Assembly: GCA_900100095.1 (NCBI GenBank)
Contig: FMTN01000015.1
Span: 1 to 64,000 of the forward strand
Direction: 5' to 3'
Length of the DNA: 64,000 bases
From: Lachnospiraceae bacterium C10
GTDB taxonomy: Bacteria; Bacillota; Clostridia; Lachnospirales; Lachnospiraceae
Made by a program: the position numbers and the translations under genes. Shown piece after piece: positions 7,482 through 14,718 of the stretch. The notes beneath the pieces are model-generated. The model was not told the origin of the DNA. It ran no database searches and saw nothing but the letters and a program-made list of their open reading frames with translations. Within the stretch, counting starts at the first letter, position 1. Each line of letters begins with the position of its first letter.

Positions 7482-8153
7482 ATGAAATATTTGTGGACAG
7501 AAGACACAGGTGCTGGACTTCACTTCTGGAAATTGATCAATCAAATTTTCTTCGATAATGAGCTTGCAATTGAAAGTAAAGGAAGTAATCAGGAAATGCT
7601 GGATGCACTGTCAGATCTAGAGATTAAAAAGGGAGACGAGTGTTATATTGCATTTGATTATGTGGTAGACAATCAGGATATTCGTAACAAATATCGTTTG
7701 CTGAAATCAATAGCAGAAAAATCAGAAGGGAAGGTTGTAATTCTCGATTTGATTTGTTTTGAATACTTGATTCTTACCTTTGACAAGCTGGTGCCATGGA
7801 CGGGAACTGGTAAGGCAGATAAAATCAAGATTCGTGATGACATTCTATCAGCTATTGAGGACCATAGAATCAATTTGTCAAAGATTGATGACGAGAAGAC
7901 CTTACAGTACTTAGCAGGTTTTAAGAGATATTCTACAGAGCGTGTGATGAAATCATTGGTAGGTGAACTTACAGAAAATGAAAAGTGGTCTGTCAAAGGT
8001 TCGCTTATGGGCGAGTGCTGGTACAAGGATTGTTGCATATCTGAGCATCCGGATAATTTAAGGTGTGGTGAGCCGGAGGTTGAAGATGGAAGTGAGAAGA
8101 TGAGAATGTTGATACAGTCGGAAAGTGTGCAGAAAGTATTGAATCAAATCTAA
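7482..8153 (+). CDS. Conserved partner protein of the DUF4869/P-loop cassette
   Basis: 223 aa, starting 2 bases after the P-loop gene. Conserved-looking blocks: WTEDTGAGLHFWKLIN (5-20), ESKGSNQ (31-37), AFDYVVDN (57-64), ILDLICFEYLIL (87-98) and GSLMGECWYKDCCISEHP (about 173-190), which holds a Cys-rich patch. The Glu7, then Asp59-x3-Asp63, pattern recalls a TOPRIM-like metal site, but the spacing is not canonical, so this is only a suggestion. Function unknown. Confidence 0.65.
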   Translation: MKYLWTEDTGAGLHFWKLINQIFFDNELAIESKGSNQEMLDALSDLEIKKGDECYIAFDYVVDNQDIRNKYRLLKSIAEKSEGKVVILDLICFEYLILTFDKLVPWTGTGKADKIKIRDDILSAIEDHRINLSKIDDEKTLQYLAGFKRYSTERVMKSLVGELTENEKWSVKGSLMGECWYKDCCISEHPDNLRCGEPEVEDGSEKMRMLIQSESVQKVLNQI

Positions 8154-8279
8154 TGTTTTGGTAAATTGCGCAAAAGCGGTACTAAAAGTGTGTGAAACGA
8201 AAAATAATGTGTGGGAAAACCACTATTTTCAAAACTGCATAGTATAGAAAATGATCTAAAACGAATCAAAATCACATCA

Positions 8280-8396
8280 AACTTTGTGATTACATTTAAT
8301 CATGAGGAATTTTGTAGAGAATATGGAATTCCAATTACGGAAGAATACCCAGAGGAGAACGAAAAGAAAAAAGCATTCTATGATGCGGGAATGGAA
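8280..8396 (+). repeat. Duplicated 3' module of the 4496 gene
   Basis: This stretch is nearly identical to about 5023-5139 (same VTFNHEEFCREYG...FYDAGME reading). It is joined in frame to a MarR gene tail at about 8397, giving a chimeric open frame from 8211 to 8741. No functional start for the chimera is evident. 8154-8279 holds no gene that I can recognise. Confidence 0.8.
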
Positions 8397-8616
8397 AATA
8401 AAGGTTTGATAGAGCGCAGAATGATGAACGGCAACAGACGGAATCTTTATGTGTTCCTGACAGATAAAGGAAAAGAACTGACCGAACGGGTGGAACGGGA
8501 GTTCCTGCGGCTTGAAGAAGCCGCTTTTGCAGGGCTTGATGAACATGAAAAAGAGCTTGCTGTCAGATTTCTGAGCCGCATCAAAGAAAATCTTGAACAT
8601 ATCACGGAGAAATCAG
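8397..8616 (+). pseudogene. MarR-family regulator, 3' fragment
   Basis: Encodes the wing and C-terminal dimerisation helix of a MarR regulator: KGLIERRMMNGNRRNLYVFL, TDKGKEL, then FLSRIKENLEHITEKS. The first half, including the recognition helix, has been replaced by the 8280 duplication, so it cannot be a working MarR. Removing the IS1634 element at 8617 restores a stop (GAATGA) that overlaps the ATG of the membrane gene now at 10771, so the two were once a coupled regulator/membrane-protein operon. Confidence 0.8.
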
Positions 8617-8778
8617 TGCTAACTTCCTATGATTTGTTACACTCAAAGGATTTTTGGAGCCGTCAAAAAGTTCAGAAAATAGCAGAAATACTGCATTTTT
8701 CCGCATCTTTCGTTTGCAAAGGTGCGGATTTTTTGATATAATAATTGAGTAGGATATCATGCTCAAACGGAGGCCGTT

Positions 8779-10521
8779 ATGTACTATGATTTTCTTGTAA
8801 AAATCCCTTATGAATCGGGAAAAATCTCTAAGAATAGACGGGGAAAAACTACGTATATCGAATACACATATGGGAGAAAATACATCCCTGAAAAGAAGTA
8901 CAATATTCCCCAGCGTACAACCATAGGGAAGATGGCAGACTCTGACGAGAGTATGATGTATCCGAATCCTAATTATGAAAAATACTTCCCAGAAAATCCT
9001 CTTCCCAAGACGAAATCTTCAGATTTTCGAAGCAGTTGTATCAAGGCGGGTTCGTTCATTGTCATCAAGAAGATCATGGATGAGTACAAACTCTCTGAGC
9101 ATCTTTCATCCTGGGATGAAAATGGCAAGGGCTTATTTTTAGATCTCGCTGCGTATTCAATTATTGCGGAGAATAATGCAGCTCAGCATTATCCCGACTA
9201 TGCGTATAACCATCCGGTATTAACTCCTCATCAGAAGATATATAGCGATTCTACTATTTCAAGATTCCTTTCAGAAATCGATGATGATGATCGGATTAAC
9301 TTTCTGGACTCTTGGAATGAAGATAGAGACCATAAGGATAAGCTTTATATTTCATATGATTCAACAAACAAGAATTGTAAAGCCGGCGACATAGAAATGG
9401 CTGAGTATGGACATCCCAAGGAAAACGTGGGTGCACCGATCATTAATTACTCAATCGCCTTTGATATGAAAAACCAGGAGCCGCTACTCTATGAGAGATA
9501 TCCCGGTAGCATCGTGGATGTGTCTCAGCTACGTTATGTCATTGATAAATTCAAAGGATACGGTTATAAGAACCTTGGCTTTATTTTGGATCGGGGATAT
9601 TTTAGTCGAGAAAACATAGCATACATGGACTCCTGCAAGTTTGATTTTGTAATCATGGTAAAAGGCCGGGCATCTTTTGTTCATCAGATGATAACGGCTC
9701 ATAAAGGAGAGTTTGAAGAGAAAAGATCCTGTGCCATCAGAGAATTCCAGACTTACGGAATGACCATACCATCTCCCCTGTACGCGGATGAAACAAAAGT
9801 GCGATATTTTCATCTCTATCACAAAGTAAGCCGTGAAAATGCCGAACGTGCGCAATTAGAGAATACGCTTGATAGAATGGCTGAGATCATGGATAAGAAC
9901 AAGGGAAATGAGGTCAGCTTCGGTAAGGCGTACGAGCGATATTTCAATCTTATCTATCATGAAAAAGACGGGGTTCGTAGGTTTTATGGATACACAGAAC
10001 GTGAGGATGTTATAGAGAATGAACTGAGGCTCTGCGGTTACTTTGCGATCGTAACTTCAGAAAAGATGAGCGCAAAGGAAGCGCTGACCTTATATAAGAG
10101 TCGCGATGTATCTGAAAAGTTATTCTGCAGTGATAAATCATTTCTCGGAAATAGAACCATGCGGGCAGCTACAGATTCAACGGTAGACGCTAAGATTTTT
10201 GTCGGATTCGTTGCTCTGATCGTGCGGGCAAGAATATATACGCTCTTGCGAAAAAGGGTTATGGAGATGACAAAAAAGCCGAATTTCATGACCGTGCCTG
10301 CCGCTTTAAAAGAACTTGATAAAATAGAACTGATACGCCAGGCAGGCGGAAACTATAAGCTTGATCACGCGATTACTGCTACTCAGAAAACAATTCTTGG
10401 TGCATTTGGAATAGATGAAAGCGACATGCTTGTTCGTATAGCTGCATTAGGAAAAGAACTTATGAATGCTGAAAAGCCTGAGAAGGAGACAGAGAACGAT
10501 GGCACGTATGAAATCGATTAA
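8779..10521 (+). CDS. IS1634-family transposase
   Basis: 580-aa DDE transposase after CGGAGGCCGTT. The N-terminal region (1-110) reads YIEYTYGRKYIPEKKYN. The RNase H-like catalytic core has LYISYDSTN (first Asp, about 195) and LGFILDRGYFSRENI (second Asp, about 272). A C-terminal IS4-type block with FGKAYERYFNLIYHEKDG, and later RDVSEKLFCSDKSFLGNR, should supply the Glu. Length is normal for the family and no disruption is seen. Its last 23 bases overlap the small coiled-coil ORF. Confidence 0.92.
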   Translation: MYYDFLVKIPYESGKISKNRRGKTTYIEYTYGRKYIPEKKYNIPQRTTIGKMADSDESMMYPNPNYEKYFPENPLPKTKSSDFRSSCIKAGSFIVIKKIMDEYKLSEHLSSWDENGKGLFLDLAAYSIIAENNAAQHYPDYAYNHPVLTPHQKIYSDSTISRFLSEIDDDDRINFLDSWNEDRDHKDKLYISYDSTNKNCKAGDIEMAEYGHPKENVGAPIINYSIAFDMKNQEPLLYERYPGSIVDVSQLRYVIDKFKGYGYKNLGFILDRGYFSRENIAYMDSCKFDFVIMVKGRASFVHQMITAHKGEFEEKRSCAIREFQTYGMTIPSPLYADETKVRYFHLYHKVSRENAERAQLENTLDRMAEIMDKNKGNEVSFGKAYERYFNLIYHEKDGVRRFYGYTEREDVIENELRLCGYFAIVTSEKMSAKEALTLYKSRDVSEKLFCSDKSFLGNRTMRAATDSTVDAKIFVGFVALIVRARIYTLLRKRVMEMTKKPNFMTVPAALKELDKIELIRQAGGNYKLDHAITATQKTILGAFGIDESDMLVRIAALGKELMNAEKPEKETENDGTYEID

Positions 10522-10717
10522 ATCTATAGACGAGAAGATTGCAGAAACAGAAATGAAACTTCAAAAATTGAAGGAGCGCTGCGATAAGGCAGCACAAGAA
10601 CTTGATCAACTCTATACCGAAAAGAAGAAAATGGAAGACATGGAGTTGCTCAATGCGATTCATAAGAGCACGAGATCCAAAGCCGAGATTCTAGCATTCC
10701 TGGAAAGCAGAGCTTGA
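10499..10717 (+). CDS. Small coiled-coil protein carried by the IS (DUF4315-like)
   Basis: 72 aa from ATG 10499 inside the transposase 3' end. Start chosen because AAGGAGACAGAGAACG lies just upstream. Almost all of it is a heptad-rich helix (KIAETEMKLQKLKERCDKAA), followed by a short C-terminal KSTRSKAEILAFLESRA. It resembles DUF4315-type proteins of Clostridia mobile elements. Being inside the IS ends and overlapping the transposase, it is probably an accessory factor of transposition. Confidence 0.7.
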   Translation: MARMKSIKSIDEKIAETEMKLQKLKERCDKAAQELDQLYTEKKKMEDMELLNAIHKSTRSKAEILAFLESRA

Positions 10718-10770
10718 TCAGTTCTGATTTGCCTTTTGAGTTGTAAAATCCTGGGAAGTTAGCAATCAGA

Positions 10771-11442
10771 ATGAGTAAAATTGAAATTGCAAAGAGATAT
10801 ATCCTGTTTATTTTTGGGCTGTTTTTTGCAGCACTTGGTGTCGCATTCACAAAGCACGGAGAGCTTGGAGTTTCGCCCATATCATCGGTCGCAAATGTTC
10901 TGAGCTGCGAATTCAGTGCATTTTCATTAGGCACTTGGCTTATCATCTGGAACTGCATACTGATCGTGGGACAGATCGTTGTGCTGAGGAAGAAATTCCA
11001 GTTGATACAGCTATTGCAAGTGCCGTTGTCATTCCTGTTCGGCTGGTTCACGGACTTTGGAATGTGGATCGTTGCAAAGATACCTGTACCCACCTATTTC
11101 ACAAGAATGACGATGGTACTTATCGGTATCATCATACTCGGATTCGGTATATCCCTTTCGGTCACGGCAAATGTGATTCTCAATTCGGGAGAAGCCTTTG
11201 TTAAAGCAATCTCCGATACGACTAACAAAGAGTTCGGCAATGTCAAGATCGCTTTTGATGTGACCTGTGTGATACTGGCAGTTTTGCTTTCGTTCATTTT
11301 CTTTGATTTTACTATAGTCGGCACAAGAGAAGGCACAATCGTATCCGCATTGCTGACCGGATTTGTAGTAAAGTTATTCCTGAAGCTCGTCAAGAAGCCA
11401 CTTGAATCCGTACTTTGCCGCAAGGCGGTACAGGCATTCTGA
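10771..11442 (+). CDS. YczE/YitT-type integral membrane protein
   Basis: 223 aa with about five or six hydrophobic segments, starting YILFIFGLFFAALGVAFTKH; the GELGVSPISSVANVLS stretch after the first segment is typical of the YczE/YyaS/YitT family. Substrate and role are unknown. Homologues often follow a MarR gene, as this one did before the IS inserted 2 bases before its ATG region (target repeat ends at 10769). The original GGAG ribosome site was moved away; the IS end supplies a weaker GGAAG 10-14 bases before the ATG, so expression may now depend on the IS. Confidence 0.82.
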   Translation: MSKIEIAKRYILFIFGLFFAALGVAFTKHGELGVSPISSVANVLSCEFSAFSLGTWLIIWNCILIVGQIVVLRKKFQLIQLLQVPLSFLFGWFTDFGMWIVAKIPVPTYFTRMTMVLIGIIILGFGISLSVTANVILNSGEAFVKAISDTTNKEFGNVKIAFDVTCVILAVLLSFIFFDFTIVGTREGTIVSALLTGFVVKLFLKLVKKPLESVLCRKAVQAF

Positions 11443-11550
11443 TCATAAAATAGCTGAAAAGCGGTCAACCTCGCGTAAACGTCTCTGCAGCCACATTAAA
11501 AAATCAGATAGAAACCTTGAAAAAAGCACAACAAAAGTGCATCGGTTAAA

Positions 11551-11673
11551 GATGGGAAACCGGTTTTTGGAATGTGGAAAGGTGTTCGAGTTGGTGTGAT
11601 TCGAACAAAGGGCATTATTGCTACTATTTTTCCAGATTCAAATCAACCTACAAAGAAACGAGGTAAAAAGTAA
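11551..11673 (+). pseudogene. C-terminal remnant of an unknown protein
   Basis: An open frame without a start encodes TGFWNVEGVRVGVIRTKG then IIATIFPDSNQPTKKRGKK and a stop. Its TAA overlaps the ATG of the next gene (TAATG), so the two were translationally coupled. Position before an immunity-like gene and the charged tail suggest the end of a secreted toxin, but no toxin family can be named. 11443-11550 holds nothing recognisable. Confidence 0.4.
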
Positions 11674-12680
11674 TGGATATTATAAGGTTTAGAGAAGTTA
11701 TAAAACAGCGCGAAGAAACTGATGATGAATGGACATTTGGAGTTGAGCAGTGTTGGAAAAAAGAGATTGAAATTCTTGCTGAAGACATTCCTTCTACAAT
11801 CAATTTTCTAAAAAATGACTGTACAGCAGAAGAGTACTCGTGGATTAGTGAAGTAATTGATGATGTAGTGGAGAAAGTTCGCAGCAAAGAACTTGTTCAG
11901 TGTTATAAAGATCTCATGATAAAGTTCCCGGAGGAATGCGTCAAGTATAATATTGCAGGAAGCATCGAAAGTGCAGAGGCGATACTTACATGGGAGGATG
12001 AAAATGAAAAAAAGGTTGAAAATTTAGTAGATGAGGGATTCAGAATCGGCCTTGTCGAAACAGCCTTTTTTGATGGTAAATTTGAAATCCCTCATATAGA
12101 TGCACCAAAAGAGATAATTATTCCAAAAGGAATGATTCCATTTTCTATTAGAGAACGCAGTATAGATAAAAGTGATTTCGTATGTTTTTATGAACATGAT
12201 AAAAACTTTAGGGAAATTCTTACTGATACTGAGGATTTTGTAGATGATTTGAAAAGGTATCCCGGAGTCATATCGCCAGACTGTTCATTGTATATTGATG
12301 CTCCATTATGTGTACAAATAGCAGATATTTATCTTAATAGGGCTGTAGGATACTATCTTTCACAGCAGGGGATATATGTGATTCTTAATATAAGATGGGG
12401 TGACGAACGTACATACACAGATGCATTGTTGGGAGAAAAGGTTGCCTTTCAGGGTGTTGATAAGCATAGCATTGTATCTGTTGGTACATATGGGCAGATA
12501 CAGACAGCTGAATCTAAGAGGTATTTCAGGGAAGGTCTTATAGCAATGTTGGACGAATTAGAACCACAAGTGGTTTTAGTCTATGGTAGTATGCCAAATC
12601 AAATATTTGGAGGCCTGTCTGATAGGACCAAGTTTGTGCAGTTTCCTGATTGGACAACAAGAATGAAAACCACAAAATAG
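11673..12680 (+). CDS. Immunity-like N-terminus fused to DUF4417
   Basis: 335 aa. Residues about 1-115 are an acidic helical module (WTFGVEQCWKKEIEILAED, EEYSWISEVIDDVVEKVRSK) like small immunity proteins encoded after polymorphic toxins. Residues about 125-325 match DUF4417: PKGMIPFSIRERS, YPGVISPDCSLYIDAP, NIRWGDERTYTDAL, VSVGTYGQIQTAESKRYF, ending VQFPDWTTRMK. DUF4417 proteins are common in phage and mobile DNA with no known activity. The join at about 115-125 is in frame without a stop. It is either a real two-domain protein or a recombination fusion. Confidence 0.7.
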   Translation: MDIIRFREVIKQREETDDEWTFGVEQCWKKEIEILAEDIPSTINFLKNDCTAEEYSWISEVIDDVVEKVRSKELVQCYKDLMIKFPEECVKYNIAGSIESAEAILTWEDENEKKVENLVDEGFRIGLVETAFFDGKFEIPHIDAPKEIIIPKGMIPFSIRERSIDKSDFVCFYEHDKNFREILTDTEDFVDDLKRYPGVISPDCSLYIDAPLCVQIADIYLNRAVGYYLSQQGIYVILNIRWGDERTYTDALLGEKVAFQGVDKHSIVSVGTYGQIQTAESKRYFREGLIAMLDELEPQVVLVYGSMPNQIFGGLSDRTKFVQFPDWTTRMKTTK

Positions 12681-12700
12681 TTGTGCCACTTAACCGGTTT

Positions 12701-12744
12701 GATAACACTCCCGTGATAACAATTTGATAACATTAGCTGATACA
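12701..12744 (+). repeat. TGATAAC direct repeats
   Basis: TGATAAC at 12701, 12715 and 12726, plus TGATAC at 12739, spaced 14, 11 and 13 bases. Possible arm sites for a recombinase or excisionase, or chance in AT-rich DNA. The rest of 12681-13081 holds only this, the terminator-like hairpin and a short gene-tail-like stretch ending at 13060. Confidence 0.4.
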
Positions 12745-12890
12745 GTCCGTGTGATATGGACAGCTGAAACCAAATGAAGTTAAATCGTGACAGATAACCC
12801 AACCAAAAATGTTTAAGATACAGGTTTAGTTAGGGAGATGGAGTGACCTGTAAGTGGTTTAGAGGTTAGCTTCAAAAATCCAGTATTTTC

Positions 12891-12935
12891 AAGGCCTGAG
12901 GGCGTGTGAAACAACACGGTTTCAGGTCTTTTTTT
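12891..12935 (+). terminator. Intrinsic terminator-like hairpin
   Basis: GGCCTGA pairs with TTCAGGTC and the inner CGTGT pairs with ACACG, followed by seven T. It could end transcription of the 11673 gene, 210 bases upstream. Confidence 0.55.
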
Positions 12936-13081
12936 GGTCATCGCTTCTAATATGCTTCTATTTTTTTCTGAAAGAAGCAGAAGCGAAATAACTCCAATTA
13001 TCAGGAATTAAGCCGGATAGACAGTTTGTGGAAGAAATCAAAAAAATCGGAAAAAAGTAATATGCGCGGGAGGTGTTTTTA

Positions 13082-14054
13082 GTGAAGAAAAGTGAGATTA
13101 TACTATTTGAAACGAAAGACAAGGAAGTAACGTTGTCAGTCCCGATGGATGGAGATACAGTATGGCTTTCGCAAGCTCAGATGGCAGAGTTGTTTAATAC
13201 AACAAAGCAAAATGTGAGTTTACATGCAAATAATTGTTTTAAAGAAGGGGAGTTAGATATGAAGTCAGTTGTCAAGGATTTCTTGACAACTGCATCTGAG
13301 GGTAAAAAATATAAAACAAAACATTATAATCTAGATGTCATCATATCTGAGGCTACCGTGTAAAATCAAAACGGGGTATCGAATTTCGTCAGTGGGCAAG
13401 TAAAATCTTAAAGCAGTACATGATTGATGGCTATGCAATAAATGAGAAACGTTTACATGTATTACAAAAGACAGTGGATATCCAAACACGAATGTTGGCA
13501 GATGCATTAAATGTCGAGGAGAAGGATATTGTCAAGACTCGCTCGCGAGTCTTGCGCGCCGGATTCGGGTCTGCTTCAGCAGACAAATTCCTGTCCGAAT
13601 CCGTGCGCATCCTCGCGGAGCTTTTAACTCAGTCGGAGCTTGTACCCCGACTGAGTTAAAAGCCGTAAACCTGTATACAGATGCCTTGACGTTGTTAGAT
13701 CAGTACGATCACCAAGCAATAGTTAAACCTGATGGAAAGACTCCTGTATATAGGATTACTTATGATGACTGTATGACGATGGTTTCTCATATGAGGGATT
13801 CTTTTGATACGGATGTCTTCGGTGTAGAAAAAGAAGTTGGAAAAGTGAATGGGATTATTTCTGCAATATACCAAAGTGTATTTGGCGAAGATGCCTACCC
13901 GACTATTGAAGAAAAGGCGGCTAACTTACTTTATTTTATGACCAAGGATCATCCGTTTGCGGATGGGTGTAAGAGAATAGCGGCTTCTTTGTTTTTGGAA
14001 TTTTTGGAGAGAAATGATGGATTACTTATAGATGGCATATATTATGCTGCTTGA
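13082..14054 (+). pseudogene. RhuM/Fic-type virulence protein gene, broken
   Basis: GTG start 13082 after GGGAGG. The N-terminal RhuM domain reads KKSEIILFETKDKEVTLSV and WLSQAQMAELFNTTKQNVS. One base is missing near 13352: the expected VGYRVKSKRGIEFRQWASKI reading continues in another frame. A 129-bp hairpin element interrupts it at 13533-13661, after NVEEKDIV. The rest (AVNLYTDALTLLDQYDH) leads to a Fic-like motif HPFADGCKR, where the usual Asn of HPFxxGNxR is Cys. The 3' end is lost: at about 14032 it joins the tail of an HTH gene like the one at 3718. An in-frame palindrome lies at 13266-13292. Confidence 0.85.
13533..13661 (+). repeat. Multi-hairpin repeat element, copy 1
   Basis: About 129 bp with three stems: CAAGACTCG/CGAGTCTTG; GCGC-CGGATTCGG/CCGAATCCG-GCGC enclosing GTCTGCT/AGCAGAC; and TTTTAACTCAGTCGG/CCGACTGAGTTAAAA. 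It is inserted cleanly inside the RhuM gene. A nearly identical copy lies in opposite orientation at 22441-22568, and a deleted one at 36389-36428. It has no coding capacity, which fits a non-autonomous palindromic mobile element. Confidence 0.9.
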
Positions 14055-14098
14055 GGAAAATGGGTAAAAACAAGACGAAGAACCGATAAGGGGGAAGC

Positions 14099-14418
14099 AT
14101 GCAGATGACAAATGATAAAGTTCAGTTATTTGAAGACTAGCTGATTAGGACTGCATGGGTTGAAGATGAGGAAGAATGGTATTTTTCGGTTGTGGATGTA
14201 GTGCGTGTGTTAACGTAACAACCAGATACAGACGGTGCAAGAAATTATTGGAAAGTTTTGAAAAACAGAATAAAAGGAGAAGGAAATGAACTGGTTACAA
14301 ATTGTAACCAGTTGAAGATGAAAGCTCAGGATGGAAAAATGCAGCCCAACTGCAAGATTTAGTTACAGGACTCATTGAAACTATAAATGACAATAGCGAT
14401 GAGCAAGAAGGGGAATGA
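14099..14418 (+). pseudogene. BRO-like gene remnant, second copy
   Basis: Homologous to the 3932 gene including its upstream 60 bases (AAGGGGGAAGC then ATGCAGATGACAAATGA). Stop codons follow early (FED then TAG; a TAA near 14216). A palindrome at 14289-14313 encodes ELVTNCNQL. After about 14335 the sequence switches to the tail of another gene (LQDLVTGLIETINDN, ending EQEGE). A multiply broken composite. Confidence 0.8.
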
Positions 14419-14512
14419 ATAAACTAAGAAAGGATTTGGCTTAGATGAGTTTTTCCTGTTGACGCGTTTGAACTTGTACTATAAGATACAATTAAATATT
14501 GAAATATAAGAA

Positions 14513-14603
14513 TGGTTTAGGGAGTAGCTCGCATATCGTTGGTATGTGATGTATTTCGTCAATACGGGAGGAATCCTCGGAATATGTTGAAGTAGCGAGA
14601 CTT
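14513..14603 (+). ncRNA. yybP-ykoY (Mn2+) riboswitch
   Basis: The aptamer landmarks are present in order: AGGGAGTAGC at 14519-14528, a stem with TTCGTCAATAC near 14555, a GGAGGAATCC stem near 14567, and AGTAGCGAGAC at 14591-14601 closing P1. These match the yybP-ykoY class, which senses Mn2+ and commonly controls metal exporters. The closing strand runs straight into a terminator hairpin, so metal binding should favour antitermination. The controlled gene is the CaCA-type exchanger at 14719. TTGACG (14459) and TATAAG (14480) may be its promoter, though the spacer is short. Confidence 0.72.
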
Positions 14604-14639
14604 TGCCACAGAGTATCTGTGGCAGAGTCTCGTTTTTTT
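14595..14639 (+). terminator. Riboswitch-linked intrinsic terminator
   Basis: GAGACT/AGTCTC and TGCCACAGA/TCTGTGGCA stem followed by seven T. It shares the GCGAGAC strand with the riboswitch P1, the classic expression-platform arrangement. Confidence 0.8.
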
Positions 14640-14651
14640 ATATAACAACGA

Positions 14652-14695
14652 GCCAAAGTCCCACCTGCAAGCTCGCTTGCGAGGGGGACTTAGGC
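14652..14695 (+). repeat. Short palindromic repeat before the exchanger gene
   Basis: GCCAAAGTCCC/GGGACTTAGGC arms with an inner CAAGC/GCTTG hairpin. The half GGGACTTTGGCGACT recurs near 36301. The preceding TATAACAACGAGC recurs at 47395 after another terminator. Looks like a small REP-type palindrome. Confidence 0.5.
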
Positions 14696-14718
14696 GACTA
14701 TGGAAAGGAGAAAGTATT

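Larger units (their letters stand above)
8617..10764 (+). mobile_element. IS1634-family insertion sequence, complete
   Basis: 2148 bp bounded by imperfect terminal inverted repeats beginning TGCTAACTTCC (left 8617, right end 10764 on the other strand); similarity continues inward for about 30 bases. The target duplication ATCAG flanks it at 8612-8616 and 10765-10769. It carries a 580-aa transposase and a second small ORF overlapping its 3' end. A hairpin (CCGCA..TGCGG) and a TTGATATAATAAT stretch near 8700-8745 precede the transposase and may hold its promoter. Intact ends, target repeats and intact ORFs suggest a recent insertion. Confidence 0.9.

Noticed and set aside
13533-13661. Multi-hairpin element as an integron attC site or a structured RNA gene
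   Set aside because: No integron integrase or attC core sites are visible, and the copy inside a gene in one orientation and between genes in the other fits a repeat element better than a fixed RNA gene.
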